From contig NZ_JHVC01000002.1 of NCBI RefSeq assembly GCF_000619945.1, positions 423,787 to 487,786 on the forward strand: a stretch of 64,000 nt of DNA, read 5' to 3'. This document shows positions 45,081 to 54,100 of the stretch, piece after piece. Under the pieces are notes generated by a model, which made no database searches, was not told the origin of the DNA, and saw only the letters and a list, made by a program, of their open reading frames with translations. Numbering within the stretch: position 1 is the first letter of the stretch; every line of letters begins with the position of its first letter. Source of the DNA: Clostridium lundense DSM 17049 (GTDB taxonomy: Bacteria > Bacillota > Clostridia > Clostridiales > Clostridiaceae). Made by a program: the position numbers and the translations under genes.

Positions 45081-45328
45081 AACAGAGAACAGAGAACAGA
45101 GAACAGTTGACAGAGCACAGATAAATAGTGGATAAAATGGCTAGAATTAAGATAATATTATTTTAATTCTGGAGGCTAGTAATGAATAGTGTAGTTTATA
45201 AGAAGGCTTCATTACTATTAGGTAATTGCAAAGAAGTAACAAAAATGTTGGTTTCTACTATAAAAACTACGAAACTTAATTTAGAAAACTAATATCCGTA
45301 CTCTGTACTCTATAATCTGTACTCTGAT
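45081..45328. repeat. MITE-like intergenic element
   Basis: The left edge (45081-45122) consists of AGAACAG-type iterations. The right edge (45294-45328) has inverted counterparts, CTCTGTACTCTG. The ~250-bp unit sits between two capsule genes and contains one small reading frame. Related words occur at 5897-5957. No transposase is present. Confidence 0.4.
45182..45292 (+). CDS. possible 36-residue peptide inside the repeat element
   Basis: The frame begins with ATG 45182, eight bases after GGAGG, and ends at TAA 45290-45292. The peptide is basic with a hydrophobic patch (ASLLLGN) and no recognisable family. A good ribosome site favours translation, but its place inside a repeat leaves real doubt. 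Confidence 0.35.
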   Translation: MNSVVYKKASLLLGNCKEVTKMLVSTIKTTKLNLEN

Positions 45329-45340
45329 ATAAGGGTGTTG

Positions 45341-46117
45341 ATGAAATTGTTAGATATACATAGTCATATACTACCAGAAGTGGATGATGGGGCAAAGTCC
45401 TTAGATATTTGTATGGATATGTTAAGTATTGCAAAAGAAGATGATGTGAATAGTATTATAGCTACTCCTCATTATTATAGAGGATACTACGAAAAAGAAT
45501 ATAATGAAATATTGCAGGTAATAGAAAAAGTAAACTCTACAGCAGAAGAAAAAGGCATAAACATAAAAATATTGCCAGGGCAAGAAATTTTTTTGGACAA
45601 ACATACACCAAAACTTTATAAAGAAGGAATAATAGGTGGCTTGAATAATAGTAAATATATACTTATTGAACTACTTATGGGAGATTTTCCTAAGGATGCA
45701 TTAGATAATATATATGAATTAAGGTTACAAGGTGCTATGCCTATATTAGCTCATCCTGAAAGATATAGGTATATTATGGAGAAGCCCTCTCTTATAAATG
45801 AATTTGGTAAGGAAGGATGTTTATTTCAAATTAATACAGGAAGTATTAAAGGTATTTTTGGAAAAAAAGTAGAAAAAACAGCTGAAATATTAATAAAGAA
45901 TGGTATATGTAACTTTATAGCTTCCGATGCTCATTCTACAGGAAATAGATGTCCAGGATTATATTCATCCTTAGAGTTAGTAAAAAAGCTCAATGAAAAA
46001 GTATATAACTGTTTTAATAAAAATTGTACTTTATTATTGAATAATAAAGATATTGAATATGAATTTGAAGAAATAAAAGAAAAGAGGAGTTTTTTCAGCT
46101 TCTTTACAAAAAAATAA
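45341..46117 (+). CDS. CpsB/YwqE-type PHP tyrosine-protein phosphatase
   Basis: A 258-residue PHP-domain phosphatase, manganese-dependent in this family. Metal motifs are DIHSHILPEVDDGA at the N-terminus, ATPHYYRG, HPERYRYI and ASDAHSTGNR. It would remove phosphate from the tyrosine-rich tail of the adjacent kinase, cycling capsule assembly. ATG 45341 follows AAGGGTG. The frame is open to GTG 45335, which overlaps that site. Confidence 0.9.
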   Translation: MKLLDIHSHILPEVDDGAKSLDICMDMLSIAKEDDVNSIIATPHYYRGYYEKEYNEILQVIEKVNSTAEEKGINIKILPGQEIFLDKHTPKLYKEGIIGGLNNSKYILIELLMGDFPKDALDNIYELRLQGAMPILAHPERYRYIMEKPSLINEFGKEGCLFQINTGSIKGIFGKKVEKTAEILIKNGICNFIASDAHSTGNRCPGLYSSLELVKKLNEKVYNCFNKNCTLLLNNKDIEYEFEEIKEKRSFFSFFTKK

Positions 46118-46131
46118 ATGGAGTGAATAAG

Positions 46132-46869
46132 ATGGGAAATATGGATTTAATTTCTGAAAGAGACCCTAAGTCTCCTATAGCAGAAGCGTATAGAACATTA
46201 AGAACTAATATACAGTTTTCATCCTTTGATAAGAAGATTCAAACTATAATGGTGACAAGTTCTGGGCCAGGAGAAGGTAAATCTACTACATCTTCAAACT
46301 TAGCAGTGGTAATGGCTCAGACAGGAGGCAAAACTATAATTATAGACTGTGACCAGAGAAAACCAAGGTTACATAAGTTATTTAATTTATCTAATGAAGT
46401 AGGATTATCAGATTTGCTAGCAGGAAATACAGGGTTTTCAGCAGCTGTGCATGAAACTAAAATTAAAAATTTAGATGTACTTCCAGCTGGTACAAGACCT
46501 CCTAATCCATCAGAACTATTATCTTCTAATAAGATGAGTGGTTTTGTAGAAGATTTAAGAGGGGAATACGATTGTATAATACTTGATACTCCTCCTATAG
46601 TAGCAGTAACAGATGCCCAGCTTATAGCTAGATATGTTGATGGATGTATCCTTGTAATATCTTCAGGAGAAGTAGAGAGAGAAGCTGCCATAAAGGCTAA
46701 GGCACTTTTAGATAAGGTGCAAGCTAGAATAATAGGAGCAGTATTAAATAAGGTAGAGGTATCAGAGAAAGGTTATTATGGATACTACTATCATTATTAC
46801 TATGGCAATGATGGACAAAAGGTTAAGAAGAAAAAAACTAGTAGTTCAGAAAAAAGCGTATCAGCTTAG
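46132..46869 (+). CDS. capsule tyrosine kinase, CpsD/CapB type
   Basis: A 245-residue cytoplasmic BY-kinase. Walker A is GPGEGKSTTS, Walker A' is IIIDCDQRKPR, and Walker B is CIILDTPP. The C-terminus carries a dense tyrosine cluster (GYYGYYYHYYYGND), the autophosphorylation tail. With the Wzz-type protein and PHP phosphatase it forms the usual three-gene control module of Wzy-dependent capsules in Firmicutes. ATG 46132 follows GGAGTGA. It is followed by a strong terminator, so the synthesis genes are separately transcribed. Confidence 0.92.
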   Translation: MGNMDLISERDPKSPIAEAYRTLRTNIQFSSFDKKIQTIMVTSSGPGEGKSTTSSNLAVVMAQTGGKTIIIDCDQRKPRLHKLFNLSNEVGLSDLLAGNTGFSAAVHETKIKNLDVLPAGTRPPNPSELLSSNKMSGFVEDLRGEYDCIILDTPPIVAVTDAQLIARYVDGCILVISSGEVEREAAIKAKALLDKVQARIIGAVLNKVEVSEKGYYGYYYHYYYGNDGQKVKKKKTSSSEKSVSA

Positions 46870-46873
46870 AAAT

Positions 46874-46920
46874 AAAAAAGAATCTTTAAAAATAAAACTT
46901 AAAGATTCTTTTTTATTTTT
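46874..46920 (+). terminator. rho-independent terminator
   Basis: A perfect 16-bp stem (AAAAAAGAATCTTTAA and complement, 46874-46889 and 46899-46914), then further T's. Confidence 0.9.
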
Positions 46921-47230
46921 ATTAAGTTAGATAAAATAATTACGAATAAAATATTAAATGGGACAATTTTAGGTACAAACGAAAAATGTAGAATAATTGT
47001 ATAAAAAATATTAATACTTTTAAAATATTTTAAAAAACATTTTAAGATATTAAAGCAATAAAATTTAAAGTGGTATAAAAGTTAACTCGTTTAAATAATA
47101 TGTCATTTAATGAAAAAAATATATATAAGAAATGTAGATTGTTTATAATAGCATAATCATATAATACAAAAATCACTATTTTAAATCATTTTTTTAATTT
47201 AAGTGTGTAGAAAAATGAAATAAAATAAAG

Positions 47231-47263
47231 TTTAATTTTAATTTTTACGAAATTAAAATTAAA
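47231..47263. repeat. perfect 14-bp AT hairpin
   Basis: TTTAATTTTAATTT and its exact complement surround TTACG. It lies about 190 bp before the sugar transferase gene, and its function is unknown. Confidence 0.45.
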
Positions 47264-47455
47264 AGAAGAAATGATAAAAAAATGGATGTGATAGTAAAAT
47301 AGAGAAAAATGGAATTAAATAGTCATGTTTTGTATTAAATAGAGTATTTTATACCGTAGTCATTAATATCGATATTTATAGTAATTGGTAAATAATATAC
47401 AATAAAGTATGTAAATAGATTGTTAATTATTTATTAAGGGGTAGGAGGGATATGT

Positions 47456-48136
47456 GTGCAGGAACGTAATAGTGGTTTACAAAGTAATGCAGAAAATATT
47501 GAAGTAGTGTATGAAGACAAATATGAAAAAGGCAATAGTTATTATATTATAAAAAGAATAATAGATGTAGTAGGATCACTTTGTGGTTTAATATTACTAA
47601 GTCCAGTATTGCTTATTGCAGCAGTAGCCATTAAAGTAGATTCAAAGGGACCAGTATTATTTGCACAAGAGAGAGTCGGTCAAAATGGAAGTATATTTAA
47701 GATGTACAAGTTTAGATCCATGGTAACTAATGCAGAAGAACTTTTGGATAAACTTAAAGATAAAAATGAAATGTCAGGACCAATGTTTAAAATGAAGAAA
47801 GATCCTAGAATTACAAAGGTAGGACATTTCATAAGAAGGACAAGCGTTGACGAACTACCTCAATTAATCAATGTATTAAAAGGGGAAATGTCTTTAGTAG
47901 GTCCAAGGCCTAATCTCCCAAGGGAAGTAATTAAATTTACGGATTACCAAAAAACAAAGCTTCTGGCAAAACCTGGGCTTACCTGTTATTGGCAAGTTAT
48001 GGGCAGAAATAAGATAGGTTTTGAGGAATGGATGGAGCTAGATATAAAGTATGTGGAAGAGAGGAATACTTGGGGAGATATAAAGCTTATATTCAAAACT
48101 GTTAAAGTATTATTCGGAGATGAAAATGCAGTATAG
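47456..48136 (+). CDS. polyprenyl-phosphate sugar-1-phosphate transferase, initiating enzyme
   Basis: A 226-residue member of the bacterial sugar transferase family (the WbaP/WcaJ catalytic domain). A re-entrant or spanning hydrophobic segment at about 38-60 is followed by KMYKFRSM, the DELPQLINVLKGEMSLVGPR core, and KPGLTCYWQVMGRN. It transfers a sugar-1-phosphate to undecaprenyl phosphate, starting the repeat unit on the cytoplasmic face. It starts with GTG after TAGGAGGG. The first sugar, often glucose or galactose, cannot be read from sequence. Confidence 0.92.
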   Translation: MQERNSGLQSNAENIEVVYEDKYEKGNSYYIIKRIIDVVGSLCGLILLSPVLLIAAVAIKVDSKGPVLFAQERVGQNGSIFKMYKFRSMVTNAEELLDKLKDKNEMSGPMFKMKKDPRITKVGHFIRRTSVDELPQLINVLKGEMSLVGPRPNLPREVIKFTDYQKTKLLAKPGLTCYWQVMGRNKIGFEEWMELDIKYVEERNTWGDIKLIFKTVKVLFGDENAV

Positions 48137-48149
48137 GGGAGGAATATAA

Positions 48150-49061
48150 ATGAAAGGAATTATTTTAGCTGGAGGATCTGGAACTAGGCTTTATCCAGTA
48201 ACAAAATCAGTATCAAAGCAAATATTACCTATATATGATAAACCAATGATTTATTATCCATTATCGGTACTAATGCTTGCTGGAATAAGAGATATTCTTA
48301 TAATCTCAACACCTAGGGATATAAACTCTTTTAAGGAATTGTTAGGAGATGGAAGTCAGCTCGGATTGAATTTTCAATATGCTATTCAAGCTGAGCCAAA
48401 AGGTTTAGCAGAGGCTTTTATAATTGGTGAAGAGTTCATAGGAAAAGATAAGGTAGCACTAGTTTTAGGAGATAATATATTCTTTGGGTATGGATTTACT
48501 GAAAGATTAAGAAAGGCAGCTGAAAGAGAAGAAGCCACTATATTTGGATATCATGTAAGTAACCCAAAAGATTTTGGAGTAGTAGAGTTTGATGAAAATA
48601 ATAATGTCATTTCTATAGAAGAAAAACCACAAAATCCAAAATCAAATTATGCAGTGCCAGGTCTTTACTTTTATGATAGTAGTGTAGTAGAAATAGCTAA
48701 GTCAATAAAGCCATCAGATAGAGGGGAACTTGAAATAACTTCAGTTAATAATGAGTATCTAAAGAACAACAAATTGAAAGTGGAGCTTTTAGGAAGAGGA
48801 ATGGCTTGGCTAGATACGGGAACTCATAGGGGATTATTAAATGCTGCTAATTTTGTGGAAGCCGTACAAACTAGGCAGGGACTGTATGTAGCTTGCATAG
48901 AAGAAATAGCATATAAAAAAAGATACATAGATAGAGTGCAGCTAATAAAACTAGCTAAACCTCTTTCTAAAGTAGACTATGGAAAATATTTATTAAGCAT
49001 AGCTGAGGAGCGTACTAATGTTGTAAGAGAAGTTGCTGCTACTATGCAGATAATAGAATAG
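48150..49061 (+). CDS. rmlA: glucose-1-phosphate thymidylyltransferase
   Basis: A 303-residue nucleotidyltransferase that makes dTDP-glucose, first step of dTDP-L-rhamnose synthesis. The N-terminal loop reads AGGSGTRLYPVTKSVSKQ, followed by PMIYYPLSVLMLAGIRDI and VLGDNIFFG, the metal site. Length and motifs are typical of RmlA. GGGGAGG lies before the start, 13 bp after the sugar transferase. It opens a complete rmlABCD set. Confidence 0.95.
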   Translation: MKGIILAGGSGTRLYPVTKSVSKQILPIYDKPMIYYPLSVLMLAGIRDILIISTPRDINSFKELLGDGSQLGLNFQYAIQAEPKGLAEAFIIGEEFIGKDKVALVLGDNIFFGYGFTERLRKAAEREEATIFGYHVSNPKDFGVVEFDENNNVISIEEKPQNPKSNYAVPGLYFYDSSVVEIAKSIKPSDRGELEITSVNNEYLKNNKLKVELLGRGMAWLDTGTHRGLLNAANFVEAVQTRQGLYVACIEEIAYKKRYIDRVQLIKLAKPLSKVDYGKYLLSIAEERTNVVREVAATMQIIE

Positions 49062-49082
49062 ATTTTAGTTTTGGAGGGCATT

Positions 49083-50138
49083 ATGAAGAATTATTTAGTT
49101 ACAGGTGGAGCGGGATTTATAGGATCAAATTTTGTTATATATATGTTGAATAAATATTCAGATATAAGAATAATAAATTTAGACAAGCTTACATATGCAG
49201 GTAATTTGGAAAATCTTAAATCCGTAGAAGATAATCAGAATTACGTATTTGTTCAGGGAGATATATGCGATAAGCAACTAGTAGAAGGATTATTTGAAAA
49301 ATATGATATAGATTATGTAGTGAATTTTGCGGCAGAATCACATGTTGATAGAAGTATAAGAGAACCAGAAATATTTGTAAGAACTAATGTTCTAGGAACA
49401 GTTACATTATTAAATGCAGCCAAAAAATCTTGGGAAACAAATGATGGATTTGAAGAAGGGAGAAAATATATCCAAGTTTCTACAGATGAAGTATATGGTT
49501 CCCTTGGAGAAAATGGTTTCTTCATGGAGACAACACCAATAGATCCACATAGTCCTTATTCATCAAGTAAGGCCAGTGCAGATTTAATGGTAAAGGCATA
49601 TGCTGATACATATAAGATGCCAGTAAATATAACAAGGTGTTCAAATAATTATGGACCATATCAATTTCCAGAAAAATTAATACCACTATTAATAAATAAT
49701 TGTTTAAATTATAAGGAATTGCCTGTATATGGTGATGGACTAAATATAAGGGATTGGTTATATGTGGAAGATCACTGTAAAGCAATAGATATGGTTATAA
49801 ATAATGGAAGGTTAGGAGGAGTTTATAACGTAGGGGGACATAATGAAAGAACTAATATACAAATTGTTAAGACCGTTATAAAGTATCTCAATGAAAATAT
49901 AGATAAAGAAGTAACAGAAAACTTAATCAAATATGTAGAAGATAGAAAAGGACATGATAGAAGATATGGAATAGATCCATCTAAGATAAAAGAAGAACTA
50001 GGATGGTACCCTGAAACTACCTTTGAAGTTGGAATTAAGAAAACAATTGAATGGTATTTAACTAATCAAGAATGGATGAAGAATGTAACCAATGGAGAAT
50101 ATCAAAATTATTATATAAAAATGTATGGAGAAAAGTAG
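49083..50138 (+). CDS. rmlB: dTDP-glucose 4,6-dehydratase
   Basis: A 351-residue extended SDR. It has the NAD loop TGGAGFIGSNF, active-site STDEVYGSLG, and the YxxxK pair in PYSSSKASAD. It converts dTDP-glucose to the 4-keto-6-deoxy intermediate. ATG 49083 follows TTGGAGGG; the TTG 49071 frame start is inside that site. Confidence 0.95.
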   Translation: MKNYLVTGGAGFIGSNFVIYMLNKYSDIRIINLDKLTYAGNLENLKSVEDNQNYVFVQGDICDKQLVEGLFEKYDIDYVVNFAAESHVDRSIREPEIFVRTNVLGTVTLLNAAKKSWETNDGFEEGRKYIQVSTDEVYGSLGENGFFMETTPIDPHSPYSSSKASADLMVKAYADTYKMPVNITRCSNNYGPYQFPEKLIPLLINNCLNYKELPVYGDGLNIRDWLYVEDHCKAIDMVINNGRLGGVYNVGGHNERTNIQIVKTVIKYLNENIDKEVTENLIKYVEDRKGHDRRYGIDPSKIKEELGWYPETTFEVGIKKTIEWYLTNQEWMKNVTNGEYQNYYIKMYGEK

Positions 50139-50150
50139 GAGGTTAGATTT

Positions 50151-50708
50151 ATGGGACAGTTTAGTTTTATACAAGCCCCTATTGAAGGTTTATATATAAT
50201 AGAACCTAAGGTGTTTGGAGATCATAGAGGTTATTTTATGGAAACATATAATTATGAGGATTTTAAAGCTGTTGGATTAGATATGGTTTTTGTACAAGAT
50301 AATCAATCGAAATCAAAAAAAGGTGTACTTAGAGGATTGCATTTTCAGACTAGATATCCTCAAGGGAAGCTCGTTAGGGCTATAAAAGGCGAGGTGTTTG
50401 ATGTAGCAGTAGATTTAAGAAAAGAGTCAAAAACTTATGGACAATGGTATGGTGTACTTTTAAGTGAAGAAAATAAAAAACAGTTTTATATTCCGGAGGG
50501 ATTTGCACATGGCTTTCTTGTAACCTCTGAGGTTGCTGAATTTGTATATAAATGTACAAATTTATATCATCCAGAGTTTGAGGGTGGAATCACTTGGAAT
50601 GATCCAGATATAAACATCCAGTGGCCATTAGATAAGATAGAAGAAATATTATTATCTGAAAAAGATAAAAATGCACCAACCTTAAGGGAGAGTAATATAC
50701 AATTTTAG
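50151..50708 (+). CDS. rmlC: dTDP-4-dehydrorhamnose 3,5-epimerase
   Basis: A 185-residue cupin-fold RmlC. DNQSKSKKGVLRGLHFQ carries the catalytic histidine region, followed by KGEVFDVAVDLR and PEGFAHGFLV. It epimerises the 4-keto sugar. Length is standard (about 180-185). It sits 12 bp after rmlB with a GGAGG site. Confidence 0.95.
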   Translation: MGQFSFIQAPIEGLYIIEPKVFGDHRGYFMETYNYEDFKAVGLDMVFVQDNQSKSKKGVLRGLHFQTRYPQGKLVRAIKGEVFDVAVDLRKESKTYGQWYGVLLSEENKKQFYIPEGFAHGFLVTSEVAEFVYKCTNLYHPEFEGGITWNDPDINIQWPLDKIEEILLSEKDKNAPTLRESNIQF

Positions 50709-50727
50709 TTTCTAGGAGATAAGTTAG

Positions 50728-51621
50728 ATGAAAATATTAATTACAGGTTGTAAAGGTCAATTAGGTAGTCAAATTATTAATATACTAAAAGAAGGAACGT
50801 CAGAATTAGGTGATATATCTGAGGTTTACAAAACAGCTGAAATTATAGGCGTAGATATAGAGGATTTAGATATATCAAACTTACAATCAGTAAAAAGTTT
50901 GTTGGTTAAGGTTAAGCCTAATGTTGTCATCAATTCTGCTGCTTATACAAATGTTGATGGATGCGAAAGTAATCAAGATTTAGCTTTTAAAGTAAATTCA
51001 GTAGGACCAAGAAATTTAGCAATTAGTTGTGAGCAGATAGGGGCAAAACTTATACACATATCAACAGATTATGTATTTGAAGGCAATGGTACGGTACCAT
51101 ATAAGGAATATGATATAACTAATCCAGTAAGTATATATGGAAAGACAAAGCTGTTGGGGGAAAGCTATGTTAGAGAATTTTGTTCAAGATATTTTATAGT
51201 GAGAACTGCATGGCTTTATGGATATAATGGAAAAAATTTTGTAAAGACTATTATTAAGGTAGCTAAAGAAAAAGGACATTTGGATGTAGTTGATGACCAA
51301 AGAGGAAATCCAACCAATGCAGAAGATTTAGCATATCATATTTTGAAATTAGCGTTGACTGATGAGTATGGGGTATATCATTGTACTGGTATTGGTGAGT
51401 GTTCTTGGTATGATTTTGCTAAGGCTATTATTGAATATGCGGGTATAGGATGCACTGTTAGTTCTATAACCTCTGATAAGATAAATAGAGCTGCTAAGAG
51501 GCCAAGTTTCTCGTCTTTGGATAATATGATGTTGAGATGTAGTGTCGGAGATAAAATGAGAGGCTGGAGAGAGGCTTTAAAAATTTTTGTTGGAAAATAT
51601 AATATGAGTAATAATATGTGA
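50728..51621 (+). CDS. rmlD: dTDP-4-dehydrorhamnose reductase
   Basis: A 297-residue SDR reductase completing dTDP-L-rhamnose. Its motifs are the NAD(P) loop TGCKGQLGSQI, ISTDYVFEGNG and the YxxxK pair in IYGKTKLLGE. The C-terminal end (after about 280) is slightly longer than usual. It is the last gene before the 356-bp scar that separates the conserved part from the variable part of the locus. Confidence 0.93.
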   Translation: MKILITGCKGQLGSQIINILKEGTSELGDISEVYKTAEIIGVDIEDLDISNLQSVKSLLVKVKPNVVINSAAYTNVDGCESNQDLAFKVNSVGPRNLAISCEQIGAKLIHISTDYVFEGNGTVPYKEYDITNPVSIYGKTKLLGESYVREFCSRYFIVRTAWLYGYNGKNFVKTIIKVAKEKGHLDVVDDQRGNPTNAEDLAYHILKLALTDEYGVYHCTGIGECSWYDFAKAIIEYAGIGCTVSSITSDKINRAAKRPSFSSLDNMMLRCSVGDKMRGWREALKIFVGKYNMSNNM

Positions 51622-51977
51622 TATTTTACAAAATTCTTATAATATTGATGAGATGTTCACTTTATGATAGAATTTATAATGTACTATTTTATTATGTAAT
51701 TTTCAAGTTATATCTGATAACGCAAAAATTTTAGACAAGCAGAGTCGTCGCATTGCCGCGGTTTGATTATCTAAATGTCATGAAGATATAGAATTCACAG
51801 TTAAAAAATTGCATTTTACTTGTGAAATGGCATGCAACAAGCAAAATATTATTTATCGAATATATCTTTGTGGTTAGTGAATACATGGATGACTTGTTAT
51901 TGGAATTGTAAGGAAGATATAAGATATGCATAGAGAAGTATTAGATGAACATAGAAAATGTGAAGTGGGAGATATAT
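51622..51977. other. 356-bp junction with coding debris
   Basis: No intact gene. A short segment near 51740-51762 is far richer in G+C than its surroundings. One frame there reads TSRVVALPRFDYLNVMKI before a stop. Near 51882-51925 another reads MTCYWN, resembling the TCYWQ motif of sugar transferases. These look like remnants left by recombination at the start of the variable cassette. Confidence 0.4.
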
Positions 51978-53153
51978 ATGATTGAAAAAGAGCAACACGT
52001 TTTCATAATTGGGTGTAAGGGTATTCCAGCTCAATATGGAGGATATGAAACTTTTATTGATAAATTAACACAATATCACGTAAACAAAAATATAATTTAT
52101 CATATTGCTTGTGCAGTTGATGATATTAAAGAGATACCTAAAGAATTTGAATGTAATGGAGCACATTGTTTCAATATTCAATGGAAGAAGTTGGGGGCTG
52201 CACGAGCGATTTTTTATGATATTGATGCTATTAAATGGTCATTAGACTATGTTAAAAAAAATCATATCAAACATCCTGTTTTTTACATATTAGCTTGTCG
52301 TATTGGACCTTTTATAGTTCACTATAAAAAACAAATTAAGTCTGTAGGGGGACAACTTTTAGTTAATCCGGATGGACATGAATGGATGAGAGCAAAATGG
52401 AGTGCACCAGTTAGAAGGTATTGGAAAATTTCAGAAAGATTAATGGTAAACTATGCAGATTTGTTAATCTGTGATAGTAGAAACATTGAAAAATATATTC
52501 ATGAAGAATATTCGAAGTATAATCCAAATACAACATTTATTGCATATGGTTCAGATACTAAACCTTCTTTATTAAAAGATGATGATAATAAATTTGTGTC
52601 ATGGCTGAATGAAAAAGGATTAAAACCAAAGGAATATTATTTAGTTGTAGGTCGTTTTGTTCCAGAAAATAATTATGAGACTATGATTAAAGAGTTTATG
52701 AAATCTAACACAAAAAAGAATTTTGCGTTAATTACAAATGTTAGTGATAAGTTTCTACAAGAATTAAAAATAAAAACTCAATTTGACAAAGATAGTAGGA
52801 TTAAATTTGTTGGAACTGTTTATGATCAGGAACTATTAAAGAAAATTCGAGAACAGACATATGGGTATTTTCATGGACATGAAGTTGGCGGAACAAATCC
52901 TAGTTTATTAGAGGCATTAGGAAGTACAGATTTAAACTTGCTCTTAGATGTTGGATTTAATAAAGAAGTTGGAGAAGATGCAGCTCTCTATTGGAATAAG
53001 AAAAATGGTAATTTGGCAGCGTTGATTAATGAAGCAGATAATATGGACACTGAATCAATTCAAGAAATTGGAATTGAGGCTAAAAAAAGAATTTCTGATT
53101 TGTATAGTTGGGAATATATTGTTGATGAGTATGAAAAAGTATTTTTGAAATAG
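51978..53153 (+). CDS. DUF1972 glycosyltransferase, rhamnosyltransferase-like
   Basis: A 391-residue glycosyltransferase with an N-terminal DUF1972 domain, marked by GCKGIPAQYGGYETFIDKL, and a C-terminal GT-B nucleotide-sugar domain. The latter has VVGRFVPENNYETMI and FHGHEVGGTNPSLLEALG, with the usual glutamates. DUF1972 enzymes of streptococcal capsules are rhamnosyltransferases, which suits the adjacent rml genes; the exact linkage is unknown. ATG 51978 follows GGGAGA; ATG 51945 is an upstream alternative. Confidence 0.85.
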   Translation: MIEKEQHVFIIGCKGIPAQYGGYETFIDKLTQYHVNKNIIYHIACAVDDIKEIPKEFECNGAHCFNIQWKKLGAARAIFYDIDAIKWSLDYVKKNHIKHPVFYILACRIGPFIVHYKKQIKSVGGQLLVNPDGHEWMRAKWSAPVRRYWKISERLMVNYADLLICDSRNIEKYIHEEYSKYNPNTTFIAYGSDTKPSLLKDDDNKFVSWLNEKGLKPKEYYLVVGRFVPENNYETMIKEFMKSNTKKNFALITNVSDKFLQELKIKTQFDKDSRIKFVGTVYDQELLKKIREQTYGYFHGHEVGGTNPSLLEALGSTDLNLLLDVGFNKEVGEDAALYWNKKNGNLAALINEADNMDTESIQEIGIEAKKRISDLYSWEYIVDEYEKVFLK

Positions 53154-53164
53154 AAAAAGGATAA

Positions 53165-54055
53165 GTGAATGCTATGAACTACAATGATTATAAAGAAAAA
53201 AAATTTCCTATTGTCGAGTTGGATGATGAAGGACTTCGTAAGTATCAACTAGAGGTTTTAAAAATTGCGTTAGATTTTGTGAAATTTTGTGATTATAATA
53301 ATATTAAATACTCACTTAGTGGTGGTAGTGTATTAGGAGCAATACGGCATAAGGGCTTTATCCCTTGGGATGATGATATTGATATAAATATGCCAAGAAA
53401 AGACTATGATAGATTTGTTTCATTATTTCAAAGAGAATTTAAAGATAAGTACTTACTTCAAACTCCTAAAAATTCACCTGAATTGGGATTGTTAGTTACA
53501 CAAATTCGTAAAAAAGGCACTGTTGCAAGAAGAAAATATGATTGGAATGCTGAGGAATGTGGTATTTCTATAGATATTTATGTAATAGAAAATGTGTTTA
53601 CTAGTCCAGTATTATTTTATATACAGAAAGCAGGATCATTAATTTTTCCATTTGCTGTTTCAGCAAGCAGAACATTTAATAATAGAAGGTTACCTAAGCA
53701 GATAGAAAAACTAGAAAGCCGTAGGGTACGATATAAAAATAGTAAATTAATTATTGGATGGCTATTTCATTTGATTCCGTTAAGGGTTTGGATATCATTA
53801 TCACTGAAGTTTTTTACATTATGTAAAAATAATTCATCTAATCTAGTTAGTATTCCATCAGGTAGAAAACATTTTAATGGAGAATTATATTCTCGTGATG
53901 AATTATGTAAAATGGTTAATCATAAATTTGAAAATATAGAATTTAAAATTCCTATAGGATATGATCAATATTTAAAACAACTATATGGAAATTATATGCT
54001 TATTCCATCTGTGGAAAAGCGTGAAAAACATGTGTTTTTAGAACTTAAATACTAA
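53165..54055 (+). CDS. LicD-family phospho-group transferase
   Basis: A 296-residue LicD protein. The signature is NIKYSLSGGSVLGAIRHKGF with IPWDDDIDINMPR, the metal-binding aspartates. LicD/fukutin-like enzymes move phosphocholine or phospho-alditols from CDP carriers to sugars. No licA, licB or licC choline genes are seen, but an IspD/TarI-like cytidylyltransferase follows directly, so the donor may be a CDP-alditol. GTG 53165 is given as start; ATG 53174 is an in-frame alternative. Confidence 0.87.
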   Translation: MNAMNYNDYKEKKFPIVELDDEGLRKYQLEVLKIALDFVKFCDYNNIKYSLSGGSVLGAIRHKGFIPWDDDIDINMPRKDYDRFVSLFQREFKDKYLLQTPKNSPELGLLVTQIRKKGTVARRKYDWNAEECGISIDIYVIENVFTSPVLFYIQKAGSLIFPFAVSASRTFNNRRLPKQIEKLESRRVRYKNSKLIIGWLFHLIPLRVWISLSLKFFTLCKNNSSNLVSIPSGRKHFNGELYSRDELCKMVNHKFENIEFKIPIGYDQYLKQLYGNYMLIPSVEKREKHVFLELKY

Positions 54056-54100
54056 TGTTAATTAAAAATATCTTAGAGATTAAAGTTAAAGGAGATAATT

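Larger units (their letters stand above)
46870..47455. other. 586-bp AT-rich intergenic region before the capsule synthesis genes
   Basis: After the terminator at 46874-46920 there is no convincing reading frame. The region holds an AT-only hairpin (47231-47263), several TATAAT-like words and no clear promoter I could single out. A length this unusual suggests a regulatory leader or a deletion scar. Confidence 0.5.

Noticed and set aside
45294..45328. CTGTACTCTG iterations as a CRISPR array
   Set aside because: The units are short, contiguous and degenerate, with no unique spacers and no cas genes nearby.
46921..47455. JUMPstart/ops-type antitermination element before the capsule genes
   Set aside because: I found no GGCGGTAG-like core, and RfaH-type control is not expected in this group.
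53165..54055. LicD protein as phosphorylcholine transferase
   Set aside because: No choline uptake, kinase or LicC-type gene is present. The adjacent cytidylyltransferase looks IspD/TarI-like rather than LicC-like.
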